From: Gambelia wislizenii
Taxonomy: Eukaryota > Chordata > Lepidosauria > Squamata > Crotaphytidae
Assembly: GCA_030847615.1 (NCBI GenBank)
Contig: JAUMIR010000001.1
Coordinates: 162,289,001-162,353,000 of the forward strand
Length of the DNA: 64,000 nucleotides
Direction of reading: 5' to 3'
The position numbers and the translations under genes are program-made. The first letter of the stretch is position 1. Every line of letters begins with the position of its first letter. The notes under the pieces are model-generated. The model had not been told where the DNA came from, ran no database searches, and saw only the letters and a list, made by a program, of their open reading frames with translations. Positions 1-10,510 of this stretch are shown here, in pieces.

Positions 1-1265
1 GACACTCCAAGTATCATGAAGCTGCTTCCAACAGGGAAGACATCTTTACTGATGATCAGTATTTTGTGCATTTTTACATTAAATTAACCGAGTTCTCATT
101 AAATAAATAGCAACAGCACCAATTAAAACAAATGCTGTCTCTGTCCTTGGATAATTTGGGGGAGTGGGGAGTGTCAGACTAGATAAAAAGACCTAAAAAA
201 AGAACTTCTTAATATTAAAGCTGAAAGTTTAAAGAAATGAGACATTCTACAATTCTTAGCAGCAGAAATAAGAAAGGTAAAGATGCAAGAAAAGGTTCTC
301 TTTTTACTTTGATATAGTTGAATTAATAACTAAGAAGTCATTGCAAACTAAAATAAGTTCTCAAGAAATACAGTCCAATGGATGAAAAGAAAGGTGGCAG
401 AAATGTTCTGAAAGCCAGATTGCACTTCAAACAAGATGTGATTTTATGGGCTGTGTGTCTCAGATACCGTACTTGGTGGGTTCAGAAAAGTGCTATGAAT
501 TGATGCAACTGCATCCAAGAGAAGGTTAGGAGGAAGAGATGAAGAAAGAGGGAGATCTTCTGGCAATATTAAGGACTAGAATTTACTGCTTTAATACATG
601 GTTTTTCCACTGTACTCCAACACAAGAAGATAATAACTTGACACTCAAAGGAAAGATTCTGATCAGTAAACAAAATGAGAGATTTGAAATTCAGGAAGGA
701 AATCTCTTTTCCCTTTTCCTTAACAAAATAGTGGCTAAGAGTAGGAAGAGAGGCTGCATTTTACGCTAAGGGATTACAGTCTAAATCTCTGCAGTCCAAA
801 CTCAGGTGATGTGCTGTTCAGACAGAGGGACTCAGCTATCTCATGCCGCAGGCTTCCATATTGATGTAGACCATGTACCCACCAATAGTTATATTTCTTT
901 CTTCCCTACATTTAAGAGTAAATTGGTAGAAGCAGGACATGCAGTTCTGTTTTAAGTCTATCATCTTATATTGATGTATAGGTTTCAATTGTTCTGAAAT
1001 ACTTTGAACAGTCTCAGTAATTTTACATTGCTTTCTCATGTGTATTCTGTCCTGAGATCTTGTGTGATATAGGGCAAGATATAAATAATTTCATAATTTT
1101 TTAAAAAAAAATTAAGAAGCCAAAATCTACAGATAATTAACACAAATATTATATAGAAAAGGTGTTAGACAGGTTTTATTTTTCCAATTAAGCAATTGTT
1201 TGGCATCCAGAGCTTATTCAAAAATGGACATTGTTAACTTACTAATTTTACTATTTACTACTTAC
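1..1265 (-). other. MEI4: Presumed MEI4 intron, no other feature seen
   Basis: This AT-rich stretch lies 3' of the MEI4 exon on the minus strand. It starts with a consensus GTAAGT donor at 1265-1260. I see no second conserved exon, no coding block with family resemblance and no clear repeat. The short open frames here have no recognisable composition or motif. Intron status is inferred from the donor. Confidence 0.5.
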
Positions 1266-1508
1266 CATTTTTGACACTTAATTCTGAAGTTTTGCTCAGG
1301 AGGAGCTGCTGCCTTAAATGAAGAATTTCAGCTTCTAACATTTCAATTCTTGATTTCCACTTAAAACCCTGTCCAGATACTATCTTGGCCAGGTGCTCTG
1401 CATATTCTTTGCTGCTTTTATCTGGTGGCTTGGAGCGGATAACAGCTAAAGCTAGGGCCAACTGTGATGTTTTCAAGTACCATGTCACATCTTCTTTATG
1501 TTTTATTT
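1266..1508 (-). CDS. MEI4: MEI4 internal coding exon (meiotic double-strand-break protein)
   Basis: The minus-strand translation contains WYLKTSQLALALAVIRSKP followed by DKSSKEYAEHLA and a charged stretch with EMLEAEILHLRQQLLLS. This closely matches the N-terminus of vertebrate MEI4, which begins with a WYL(R/K)TS.LALALA.IRSKP block. MEI4 works with REC114 (and the associated IHO1) on meiotic chromosome axes to promote SPO11-dependent double-strand breaks in germ cells. The exon is bounded by a pyrimidine-rich acceptor ending CTTCTGACAG (AG at 1510-1509) and a donor reading ATG|GTAAGT (GT at 1265-1264). It is 243 bp, starts with two bases of a split codon and ends with one, so it keeps frame. 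Mammalian MEI4 has its start Met just before the WYL block; here that position reads KHKEDVTWY with no in-frame ATG inside the exon, so an upstream coding exon is needed (see 20471-20540). The C-terminal part of MEI4 is not in the window. The frame is intact, which argues for a live gene rather than a pseudogene. Confidence 0.85.
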
Positions 1509-1737
1509 CTGTCAGAAGATAAAACAAAACAGAAAAGCAATATCAGGGTTCTTTTTGCTAATAAAAAATATTTTGCATATTTCATTTATTTAGAAGAAAT
1601 ATTGTGGAAGGAGATAGTTTTCATAGGTTTGTTGAGGCATCAGATCAGTCAAAAGATGAGCCACTCAAAGTGAGGCTTATCCTTGGAAAATTAAATTTAA
1701 AGAAAATAGATTTATAAAGCAAGATTCCCACCCCTCT

Positions 1738-3420
1738 ATGTTGTTAGACGTCTTCAGGGTCATAGAGTTGGAAGAGACCACAAGGGTCATCCAGTCCAAC
1801 CCCCTGCCAGGAATACACAATCAAATCACCCTCAACATCTGGCCACCCAGCTTCGGTTTAAAACCCTCTAAAGAAGGAAACTCCACCATACTCAGAGGCA
1901 GCATATTCCACAGCCGAACAGCTCTCACCACCAGGAAGAGCTTCCTAACGTTTACATGGAATCTCTTCTCCAGGCTAAAAATATCCAGCTCCCTAAGCCA
2001 CTCCTTATAGGCATGGCTTCCAGATCTTTTACCATTCTGTTCACTCTCCTCTAGACACATTCCAACTTGTCAACATCCTTCTTAAATTGTGGTGCCCAGA
2101 ACTGGACACAGTATTTCAGGTGAGGTCTGACCAAAGCAGAATAGAATGGTGCTATTACTTCCCTCGATCTAGACAGGCCTTTCTTTCGGATCTCTTTCGG
2201 CAGGCCTTTCCTAATTAGATCCCGGCCTCAGGGGATCCTGGCCTCTTTTAGTCCGCTGGCCATTTATTGTATGTTATTATATTTATTGTTTTTAAATGTG
2301 ATTTTAGATCAGTTGGTTTTAATTTATAATTGTTTAATATTTTTTATGGGGGAGGGTGGGGGTGGGGGGTGTTTGGGGATTTTATCTGTATTGTATTTTA
2401 ATTTTTGTAAGCCGCCCCGATTGTTTTGACAGAGGGACGGGGTATAAATAAATATTATTATTATTATTATTATTATTAGACACTATACTCTTATTGATGC
2501 AATCTAGAATCACACTGGATTTTTTAGCTGCTGCATCACACTGCTGACTCATGTTCAACTTCTGTCTACTAAGACTCCCAGGAGATTATTAGACAAGACT
2601 ACTATTTCGGAATTAGAGCAAGGTATTACCTATTACTCCCTTCAGTGTATACATTATATTCCTATTGATGCTGCCTAGAACCATATTGGGTGTTTTAGCT
2701 GCCACATCACACTGTTTCACTTATGTTCAGCCTATGTTGTACTAAGACTCCTAAATCCCGTCCACGTTTACTGTTGTCAAGCCAGGTGTTCCCATCCTAT
2801 TTCTGTGCATTCATTTTTTTTCTGCAGAAGTGTAGTACCTTACATTTTCCCCTATTGATATTTGTTTAGTTAGTTTTTGCCCAGCTCTCTATCTCTTAAG
2901 GTAATTTTGAACACTGATCCTATCCTCTGGAATATGAGCTACCTCTCCTAATTTGGTGTCATCTGCAAGTTTGATAAGCACGCCCTCTATTCCATTGTCC
3001 AACTCATTGATAAAGATGTTGAACAGCACTGGGCCCAGGACAGAACCCTGTGGCAATCCACTAGTCACTTTTCTCCATAATGAAGATGAGCCATTGCTGA
3101 GCATGCTTTTGGTTTAGTTGGTCAACCAATTACAAATCCATCTAACAGTAGTACTGTCTAGCCTACATTTTACCAGCTTGTCTACAAGAATATCATGAAG
3201 GACCTTGTCAAGGACCTTACTGAAATCAAGATATGCTACAGTCTTATGGATGAACAGCACATGCCATGACATATGATTTGCAGAACAAAGCCGTATCACT
3301 CTGAGTATGTCTAAAACATTTTCCACTGATAACTGCAGTTTTCTTATATCATAATATCTGATCACTAAGCAGCACTGATAGAAATCTGCCACCCTAGTTT
3401 GTCAGAGACTGAAGAAACTA
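1738..3420 (-). mobile_element. CR1 LINE, 3' part, decayed, split by an L2-type insertion
   Basis: Reading the minus strand, the RT core is recognisable at 2889-3104 (VTSGLPQGSVLGPVLFNIF, then LADDTKLGE) and the preceding finger region at 3114-3392 (AYLDFSKVLDK). Both pieces are frame-broken. The 3' end at 1757-1830 carries the standard CR1 end (TTGGAAGAGACCACAAGGGT, then CATCCAGTCCAACCCCCTGCC). A stretch at about 2485-2585 resembles 2650-2755, as if part of the body were duplicated. The element is interrupted at 2176-2476. It is an old, immobile copy with no coding capacity. Confidence 0.85.
2176..2476 (+). mobile_element. LINE 3' tail (L2-like) inserted into CR1, ends in (ATT)n
   Basis: The 301-bp insert ends with GTAAGCCGCCCCG, then GACGGGGTATAAATAAAT, then (ATT)n. 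This is the typical 3' terminus of an abundant reptile L2-like retroposon. The host CR1 reads CTAGACA on the left (2170-2175 TAGACA) and TTAGACA on the right (2477-2482 TAGACA), a 6-bp target duplication. Only the 3' tail is present, so this is a severely 5'-truncated insertion. It could also be a SINE that borrowed this tail. Confidence 0.7.
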
Positions 3421-3924
3421 GGGAAGTGTTTTTATGCAGCCTAATTAAATCTAACCCTTTTCCTGTTTTCCCATCCAAGTATTATGTACATTTGCCAGCT
3501 CTCCTGATATTATACCTGTATTTTGAAAACTGTGCTACTGTCAGGCCATTTCTGATCTGAGTTCAAAGTGCTAGTTTTAATCCCAAAAGCCTTAAATGCT
3601 AAATAGCTGAAGGCATTTCTCCTCCCAAAGCTACTTTCCCAGCCCCTAAAGTCATTATCCAAGGCTCAGGGGACTTCATGTTCCCATCAGATGAGGTGAA
3701 GCAGATGGCAACACAGATGGTCATGCCAGTGATGCACCTCATTGGGGTGGGCCCATTGTAGACATTATGGACTTTATGGTGCAAAGTGAAATTATGGACT
3801 TTATAATATCAAAGATTTTAAGAATTGCTTTAGTGCCCCTACATCTATTATCTTGATTCAGCTTTTTATATGCTTTCATATGCTGGAGTTTCTATTCTCT
3901 GTTGTGGTTTTACCTTGGTTTTAT

Positions 3925-4165
3925 AAAATCATAGGGGCTAATGGGCCGTCCAGTCCAACTCCCTGCTCAATGCAGGATCTCCAGCTAAAGCATCCCCTGC
4001 AGGTAGCTGTCCAGCCTCTTTTTGAAGATGTCCAGAGAAGGAAATCCCACAACTTCTCTAGGCAATTGGTTCCATTGACAAACTGTTTTTACTGTCAAAA
4101 CTTTCATTCTAATGTCCAATCAAAATCTACTCTCCTGTAACTTAAAACCATTAGATTTGGTCCAA
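3925..4165 (-). mobile_element. CR1 LINE 3' end, old copy
   Basis: On the minus strand the sequence reads into a diverged CR1 terminus: the plus strand has AAATCATAGGGGCTAATGG and GCCGTCCAGTCCAACTCCCTG, followed by AAGATGTCCAGAGAAGGAAA, the anti-sense of the CR1 C-terminal codons. No open frame survives. It ends near the (ATT)n run at 4187-4207. Confidence 0.75.
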
Positions 4166-4213
4166 TATTAGATTTATTGGTAAAAATTATTATTATTATT
4201 ATTATTACTACTA

Positions 4214-4262
4214 CCATATATTCCGGCGTATAAGACAACTGGGCGCATAAGATAATAAGGTT
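4214..4262 (+). mobile_element. Left terminus of CCGTATATTCCGG-type TIR element (fragment)
   Basis: After a TA (4212-4213) the sequence reads CCATATATTCCGGCG and then TATAAGACAACTGGGCGCAT. This is the terminal repeat shared with the complete elements at 39000-39689, 51048-51730 and 61620-63498. The body is replaced at about 4262 by a SINE and I find no matching right end, so it is a broken copy. Confidence 0.7.
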
Positions 4263-4535
4263 GGGAGGAGGACGCCTGCTTCTGGAGATAGCTTCTGAAC
4301 ACGTTGCAAGTTCGATTCCAGCGGGCACCAAGGTTCACTCAGCCTTCCATCCTTTTGTAGGTCGGTAAAATGAGTACCCAGCTTGTGGGGGGCAATTAGC
4401 TAACACACATTGGAAACTGTTTAATGCAGTGTAGATGTGTAAATGGCTATTGCTTAAAACCAATCTGTAAGCCGCTCTGATAGCCTTGAGGCTGAAGAGT
4501 GGGGTATAAATAAATAAATAAATAAATATAAAAAG
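4263..4535 (+). mobile_element. tRNA-derived Sauria-type SINE
   Basis: The B-box-like segment GCAAGTTCGATTCCAGCGGG is followed by the SINE body ACTCAGCCTTCCATCC, GGTCGGTAAAATGAGTACCC and AATTAGCTAACACACATTGG, then GTAAGCCGCTCTGATAGCC and a (TAAA)n tail. The RNA polymerase III A-box end is degraded. This family takes its 3' end from a LINE (BovB-type in published squamate SINEs). Full-length relatives are at 12120 and 34263. Confidence 0.85.
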
Positions 4536-4544
4536 ATACCGCAC

Positions 4545-4671
4545 GCCCCATCCTTCCTCCATGCTTCTTCCGTGCTGGAGCAATGAAAAAGGTGCTGTTT
4601 TTTATTGATGTTCAAAAGGGGCACCTTTTTCATCGCTCCAGCATGGAGGAAGCATGGAGGAAGGACAGGGC
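4545..4671. repeat. 127-bp foldback (imperfect palindrome)
   Basis: The left arm GCCCCATCCTTCCTCCATGC is mirrored by the right arm CATGGAGGAAGGACAGGGC, and the inner arms pair through GAGCAATGAAAAAGGTGC and GCACCTTTTTCATCGCTC. The loop of about 20 nt (4598-4617) is T-rich. Pairing covers roughly 53 bp per side with few mismatches. It abuts a GC-rich block and may be the core of a short MITE. Confidence 0.75.
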
Positions 4672-4679
4672 ATGCAGTA

Positions 4680-5110
4680 TCAACCACTTGAAGTGGGACA
4701 GTGGCAACCTTCACGGGTCTCCTGCCCCACTGCCACCACACCGACGAGGCCTCTCTGGCCTCTCCACCGCTGAACACCCTGAAACCACTCCGTCGCCAGC
4801 CCCTGGCCTCCTCCGCCACCACGACCTGCCCACGTGGAAGAAAGGGAGGAGGAGACAGGTGGAGCGCGTGCACGCACGAGCCAGCCAGCCAGCGAGGAAG
4901 GGAGACAGGCATACGCAGACATGCGGTGGACTCCAGCAGTGGTAGGTAAGAACGACGGGGGTAGGGGGGAGGAGGAGGAGGTGGCTTCCCCCCTATGCCC
5001 ATTGTTTTTACCTGCCGCCGCCAGGCTTCACCACGTGGATGCAGCCTACATGGGCAGCCCCAAGCAAGCCACCATAATCCCTTCATGTCCCTACTTTTCA
5101 ACCAATTCTG
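4680..5110. other. GC-rich block of unknown origin
   Basis: The base composition changes sharply to GC-rich, CpG-containing sequence between AT-rich flanks. Several overlapping open frames exist on both strands (the longest runs back from 5101 on the minus strand), but they are Pro/Arg/Ser-rich with no motif, as expected from GC content alone. It lies just beyond the broken TIR element at 4214 and could be its former cargo. No function is assigned. Confidence 0.4.
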
Positions 5111-5579
5111 GTTTCTGACAATGCTGCAGTACTTAACTTGTCAGATAGCTGGGGGCTTCCTGTATCAATGAAGTGAATAGATGGTGTTTGTGAATAAATA
5201 TGTTTAGCATCAAGGTTTCTGTAAACGTGTGCATATGTCAACAAACAATTTTAAAAAGATGAATCTTTTAGGATACAAATATGTCTTGTATTCTTGATCC
5301 AAAATATCATCCACATAGGCACATTTTAAGGGGAAAAACTTCCTAAACATTTCCACTACAAGGAATTACAACTGAATTTCTAGATCTGAAGGAAAAATGA
5401 GATGAACCCTAAGGTTATGATTTGAAATGAAGACTCAGTACCATCCCACAGATCACCTTATTGAATCTTTAAAAGGATGGGTGGAGATGTTCTCCCTTTG
5501 CTTTATAATAATTACTCTTAAATTCATAGTTAGATCAGTACCTCCTTTCATTTCCAGAAAATCTCTGGTGAGGTATGTG

Positions 5580-5748
5580 ACAAGATATTAGCTAATACAC
5601 ATTGGAAACCGCTTGGAGAGTGCCTAGCATGCTATAAAAGCGGTGTAGATGCTTTTGCTTAACAATTTGTAAGCCGCTCTGAGAGCCATCATGGCTGAAG
5701 GAAGGTTACAAATACTTAAAAAAATAAAATAAAATAAAATAAAAAGAT
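5580..5748 (+). mobile_element. Sauria-type SINE, 3' half
   Basis: It contains TTAGCTAATACACATTGGAA, then GTAAGCCGCTCTGAGAGCC and an AAATAAAAT-type tail. The tRNA-derived head is missing, so this is a truncated copy. Confidence 0.8.
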
Positions 5749-5872
5749 GTGCTACAATATATCAGTCTAAATGGCTAACAGCGGCATTTGAATTTTACAA
5801 GGTGGAAAGGTAGTTTCTTTGTGGGTCCCAAGGCAACATAACTTGTTATGTGTTAGCTAAGTCACACAAATT

Positions 5873-6016
5873 TTTTATTTTATTTTATTTAGTTATTTAT
5901 ACCCTGCTCTTCAGCCACAAGGCTATCAGAGCAGCTTACAAATTGTTTTAAGCAATAGCAGTTTACGCATCTACACTGCAGTAAGCAGCTTCCAATCTGT
6001 GTTAGCTAACCTCTTA
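5873..6016 (-). mobile_element. Sauria-type SINE, 3' half, reverse
   Basis: The plus strand reads (TTTTA)n, then CTTCAGCCACAAGGCTATCA, TGTTTTAAGCAATAGCAG and TCTGTGTTAGCTAACCTC. This is the reverse complement of the SINE 3' half seen at 5580-5748, so the two copies form a divergent pair about 130 bp apart. Confidence 0.8.
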
Positions 6017-6301
6017 TTTTTCACTGAATTTGTGAGTGAACATAACAAAACCTTAACACCTTATTACTTCAAAGGATCCTCCTCCCTATACATGATTCCA
6101 CAGACAATAGAGCCACCGAGTATTCTATACCATTTGTACTTTCATTAATAAAGTCAATCACTATAACCAGCATTTGGTTCCCCCAGAGATAGCCAGGGGT
6201 TCAGAGCGAAAATAGTAAATAAATAAATTAATAAATCACGGAGAAGTGGAGAGCAGAAACGCTTCTCTGAGAAGGTCTGTCTGTACTGATCACCCAAAAG
6301 T

Positions 6302-6764
6302 TTGTTATGTTGGGCCTGCTAAAAGACTGAGTTTGCATTGCCTGTTAGAATCAAGAAATAACTCAGTCAGGTTAGCAGCTGTGCTTGTGTGTTTGTTATC
6401 TTTTCTGGCATACTGCCCAGCTTGCTTTATACAGATTTATTACAGTCAAGACATAGAGCTGGGAAAGAACTAGGGAGGAAAGATCTCTTGTTCAAAGGAA
6501 TGACCAGAGCTAAGAAATATCTCATCTCTCAGCAGTTTTCTTTGGGAATTAGTTTTCTGAGAAATGAAAACTTAACTGATAGAATGATGTAATTGACATA
6601 TGCAATGCTTTAGATTTTTAGGTTTTGTCTCTCTGTAATAAAAAGCCTGCGTGCCTTTAATTCTTTGACACAGTTTGGCAGGAATTATCCCCCTGTGTCG
6701 TTTTTGCTAGCAATAAAGCCATCTGAGTTGAATGATCTTGAGCCTCCATTATTTGTTACACAGA
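6302..6764 (+). mobile_element. Solo-LTR-like unit
   Basis: The unit starts TGTTATGTTGGGCC and ends in TTGTTACACA. An AATAAA signal at 6710-6717 (AGCAATAAAGCC) sits about 50 bp before the end, preceded by AATAAAAAGCCTGCGTGCC. The R-U5-like organisation suggests an endogenous retroviral or other LTR without internal genes. I could not read a clean target duplication, so the ends are approximate and the class is uncertain. Confidence 0.45.
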
Positions 6765-7535
6765 TAGACCTTAACATCTCTTCCCTCCACAACAGAGAAA
6801 GCCAGGCAAGGAATGTTTTCACAGCAAAGGAGCCTCAAAGGGTCCTCTTATGGGGGCGGGAGGATATTTACATGCCAAATACCTTGCTCTCCCTCCCAAC
6901 TTTTGATCTGCTTTAGATAGGCTAATGAAGCTCCTCATGGCCTGGCAAAGGGAGGATGCAAATTACTTTTGTGCTGGCTTTTCTGAATTAACTACTTTTC
7001 GTCCTCTACTTTCCCTCCTAGTTTTGATACTCTTTCTCCCAAACAACAGATTTTGCATCTTATAGTTTGCTTTCATCCTTTACAACTACAAGATGGAGAA
7101 AATGGTAGAACGCATAGGATGTTTACAAGTGGACAACACTGTTGTTTTTACCACATATAAACTTGTTTGAAAGAGGCCAGGTGATGGTGTGATAAAAGCC
7201 ACATCTGAAAACATCCCAAATGTGTGTCTGTCTCTATCTCAGCGCGTTAAGAAGAAAATAAAAATCTATAGTATTTAGGAAATTAAAAACAGAACAGTTG
7301 CACAAAGCCTTCTGACTGATAAGGCTAGAAGCCCACAGTCTGGAAGCATCATACTGCCATTCTACTGCACAGTTAATGAAAAGCAGATGATGTGTGATAA
7401 ATATCACCTCACCTACTTTTAAATATTTCTCTCCTTGCTTGGAGCCAGGATATCTGAAAGGTGGTTTCCTCTCATATGAGAAATGCCTGAAACTTGAGAT
7501 ATTCAGGGTACTTCCTGTTGCATGCCACAGCACTC
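6765..7535. other. No recognised feature
   Basis: Unremarkable sequence without clear repeat ends. A minus-strand open frame overlapping 7234-7704 lacks family resemblance and runs through the LINE-like stretch at 7540-7735, so it is not treated as a gene. Confidence 0.4.
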
Positions 7536-7539
7536 CACA

Positions 7540-7735
7540 AGGATAGGTTTGTGGGTACAGCTGGCAGGGCTTCCTCTGAAGCAGCACCCTGAATGTGGAA
7601 CTCCCTCCCAAGGGGAGGCTGGCTCCATCAGTTTTGAGCTTCTGACAGGCAGTTAGGACCGCTGCTGCACATGCCCTCAGGGACCCTAGCAGGCTGAGAA
7701 GCAATATATAAATATTTTAAATAAATAGTGTCCAG
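7540..7735 (+). mobile_element. Possible L2-like LINE 3' fragment
   Basis: The plus strand reads GTGGAACTCCCTCCCAAGG, matching the codons for the conserved W-N-x-L-P block near the C-terminus of CR1/L2 reverse transcriptases. It ends ATATATAAATATTTTAAATA. It is short and frame-broken, and the family assignment is tentative. Confidence 0.4.
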
Positions 7736-8027
7736 TCAACACAAATCGGCTCCACTTCCTTCACTAAGAAATCAACCTACACACAGGTAGGCAAATGCAA
7801 CCTGGTAAGATCAATTGACAGTTTGTCCTACTGGAAAGAAAGGCGAAAGGAACGGGGAGGTATCCATGCTCCCCTGTGGCTATAGGCATGTATGTATCAC
7901 TATCACCACTGAAAAGTGGTTTGCTAATCACCTGGAATAATTGCTACTCACCTCAGAGAAGTCAAACAACTCTTCTATTGTGCCCAAAATGTTCTGCTGC
8001 CTGAGGCAGAGCAACAAGTAACACCTT

Positions 8028-8053
8028 CACACACACACACACACACACACACA
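8028..8053. repeat. (CA)n microsatellite
   Basis: About 13 uninterrupted CA units, followed by an imperfect CA/CATG-rich stretch to about 8072. Confidence 0.95.
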
Positions 8054-8717
8054 TACAAGCACGCATGCGCATGCATCAATACATCTGAAGTGAATGAAAT
8101 TATTTTGGCACATGGTGCAAAATGTGGTGCTTTTAAAAAAAAAGTCAGATCCCTATGATTATTTTACAATTAAAAATATGACCTTCCAAATTTAATATGT
8201 AATCTGTGTGTGGGGTGTGTGTTTTTATTTAGAAGCAGAAAAGAAAGAAAAATAAACAATGATAGTAAGACAATCTGCCACTTTGCCCAGGGCAAGTTTT
8301 AATAAACACCGGCAGTTTGAGATTATTTTTTCTTTCCTTTTTTAAAGGCAACATTTAGTTTAATTCAGAATCATGCTGCCTTTCCAGGTTACAAAAAAAA
8401 AAAACCCTTATCCTTCTAAATTCAGAAATGGTTATTAAGGCAAAAACTAGGGGTTCTTCCAAACAGAAGATTCTTAAGGCTACCAATCAAAGGACATACA
8501 GTCAACATGGTAATCCAAGGATCTGTCTTACACCTACTGGTCCAGTGAATAGCTATTCTGACTTTACTTCCTTAACACCATATTTTTTATTTAAGAATTT
8601 TCCAAAAGATTAAAATAGGAGGGGGGGATACAAACTACAAGAAAGAAAAAGGAAGTAACAGATAAACAACAAAAAGAAAAACAAGACTAACAGAAAAACA
8701 TAAAAAACACATTAAGG

Positions 8718-9319
8718 GGTAGCCATGTTGGTCACGCAGAAAACAAAATCCAAAATCCACACGAAAACGTGATACCTTTGTTAGCTAACCAAATGCAAAA
8801 TACATGATGCAAGCTTTCAAAGCTCTACTGGCATTTTCATCAGGCAAGAGATGTTTTTTAAAAAAGAAAAGTAATGATGTTTGAGTCACAGGCCTACATG
8901 CTGTTCCAGATGTTACTTGTGTTGTTCAGGTGAGGAAACTCATGCAGGCAGAGGCCATTCCTACTTCCTGGCCATGTGGAGCTGACACAAAAGACAGTAA
9001 AATTTAAGTCCTTTTGCAACAGTGAGGAACTTCTCTGGTAATCAGCATGCCCCTGTCCCTTTGTGAAGCAACAAGCTCCTTCATTTAGGCAGAGGCTATT
9101 TAATTTTTCAAAAAGTCTCTATACTGTTGCATCTGCAAACAACTTTGTCTCAACTCCACATGGCCAGGAAATAGGAGTTGCCTCTGCCTGCATGAGACCC
9201 CTCACCTGAATAGCACAAGTAACATCTGAAACAGCATGTAGGCCTGTGACTCCAATGTCATCACTTTTCTCTTTATTTATTTATTTAACATCTTTTGCCT
9301 GCTGAAGAAGCCAGTAGAG
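8718..9319. mobile_element. Long inverted-repeat DNA element
   Basis: From 8823 (CTCTACTGGC) to 9319 (GCCAGTAGAG) the two halves are reverse complements for about 150-170 bp. The left arm has CACAGGCCTACATGCTGTTCC and CATGCAGGCAGAGGCCATTC; the right arm has GCCTCTGCCTGCATGAGACC and CAGCATGTAGGCCTGTGACT. The spacer of about 150 bp (9000-9150) is unpaired. The sequence before it (8718-8822, GGGTAGCCATGTTGGTCACG then GATACCTTTGTTAGCTAACC) is a motif frequent in vertebrate repeats and probably belongs to the same unit. No transposase is present. The superfamily is not assigned. Confidence 0.7.
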
Positions 9320-9399
9320 ATAAAACATATAAAAGAGAGAAAATTCAGCACTGACATCTGGCTTTCCTACCTATGGTTATATATGATCAATAAATCTTA

Positions 9400-9823
9400 C
9401 TTCTCCAACTAAAAACAATGTCATAACCTTCTTTGACATTATTCAAAACCAAAAGCTAGCATATTGTTCTCATACTTATGCCAAAAAAAAAAGGAATTAA
9501 AGGTTCCCAATCTTTCACAAATGTCACCAATGATTTTTCTCTAATCAAAGTAGATAAATTATCTGTTTCAGGAAGCCCAGACAGTTTTAGCAGCCATTCT
9601 ACTCTTGTTCGGATTACTGTGTTCTTTCTATTCTTTGCGGACACCATTCTTGCTGCCATAGTCATATACTGTAGTACTCTTCCATATTTCTTCTTGATCT
9701 GGTCATTCATCAGTCCCAATAAAAGCAACTCAGGTTTTATTTGAATATTAGTCTTCAAAATTGTCTGTATCAAACTATGTATTTGATTCCAAAAAATTTA
9801 GCTTTCCCACCAAACACACTACA
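9400..9823 (-). pseudogene. L1 LINE ORF2 C-terminus (part 1), frame open
   Basis: The minus-strand frame from 9773 to 9456 encodes TNIQIKPELLLLGL and then MAARMVSAKNRK and ending with a W-rich tail. This is the typical C-terminal segment of L1 ORF2 beyond the RT domain. The upstream part of the same L1 continues at 10228 after a Helitron. On the minus strand, 9456 is the natural stop of the protein, so about 55 bp of 3' UTR follow. The copy is 5'-truncated and inactive. Confidence 0.85.
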
Positions 9824-10227
9824 TCTATATATATAATTCTCATGAGTATGTTGCCTTTCCCTCTGTGCTGATTGGCTGCTCAGGAATACATCCAATCTAC
9901 ACCCAACCAATCACCACCCACTTTCAAATTCCCTCTCCACATCACAATCCACTCAATCTGCATCAACACCTCACAAGGGCCCTTCCCTCCTCTCCCTCCC
10001 TCAGCCACTCATCAGTCATGGGCTGTGATGAGATCCAGGCAGTCAACTGTGGCGGCGGCAGGGTAACAGAGTGACTCACCCTCAGTAATTCCAGGAAAAG
10101 TGTGGAACGCTGAGAAGGGGGAGAAGGAATTTAAACCCACTGGCCTACCTTACAGGGTTGTTTTGAGGTCTACCGGGCATTTGGGGGGAGTTTTTTTAAC
10201 AGCATATGGTATGCCAGGTCCAGCTAG
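9824..10227 (+). mobile_element. Non-autonomous Helitron, 404 bp, inserted in L1
   Basis: The unit starts TCTATATATATAATTCTC and ends CTAG. It sits exactly between A (9823) and T (10228), the Helitron A^T insertion rule, with no target duplication. A short hairpin (GCATA, loop TGG, TATGC; 10202-10214) lies 9 nt before the terminal CTAG, the diagnostic Helitron 3' structure. Removing the unit rejoins an L1 reading frame across the junction. It has no Rep/helicase gene, so it depends on a partner. Its core (9865-10074) is moderately GC-rich without a recognised origin. Confidence 0.8.
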
Positions 10228-10510
10228 TATGATAAAATGTCCCTGATGTTCACATTTCCAATATACATTACAGACCCTTTGCACTTTGGGGACAATTTTT
10301 CTGGAGTCAAGTACCAACGGTACATCATTTTATAGAAGTTTTCCTTCAGATTATAACACAATGTGCATTTCAAACCCTTTGACCACACTTCCCCCCATTC
10401 TTACATCTGTATAGCATATCCAAAATTTTGAGCCCATTTTATCATAGTCTTTAACCTATTCCTCTTCCAACTCAATTTTCAGCAAGCAATTTATATGACA
10501 GAATTGGCCA
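10228..10510 (-). pseudogene. L1 LINE ORF2 C-terminus (part 2)
   Basis: The minus-strand translation contains NLKENFYKMMYRWYLTPEKL, the conserved tyrosine/tryptophan-rich L1 ORF2 block that precedes the WWKC-type zinc-binding segment. It continues directly into the part at 9400-9823 once the Helitron is removed. Frameshifts are present upstream. Confidence 0.85.

Noticed and set aside
4454..5101. 215-residue minus-strand open frame
   Set aside because: It crosses a SINE, a palindrome and GC-rich sequence, is Arg/Pro/Ser-rich and has no motif; other strands show comparable frames.
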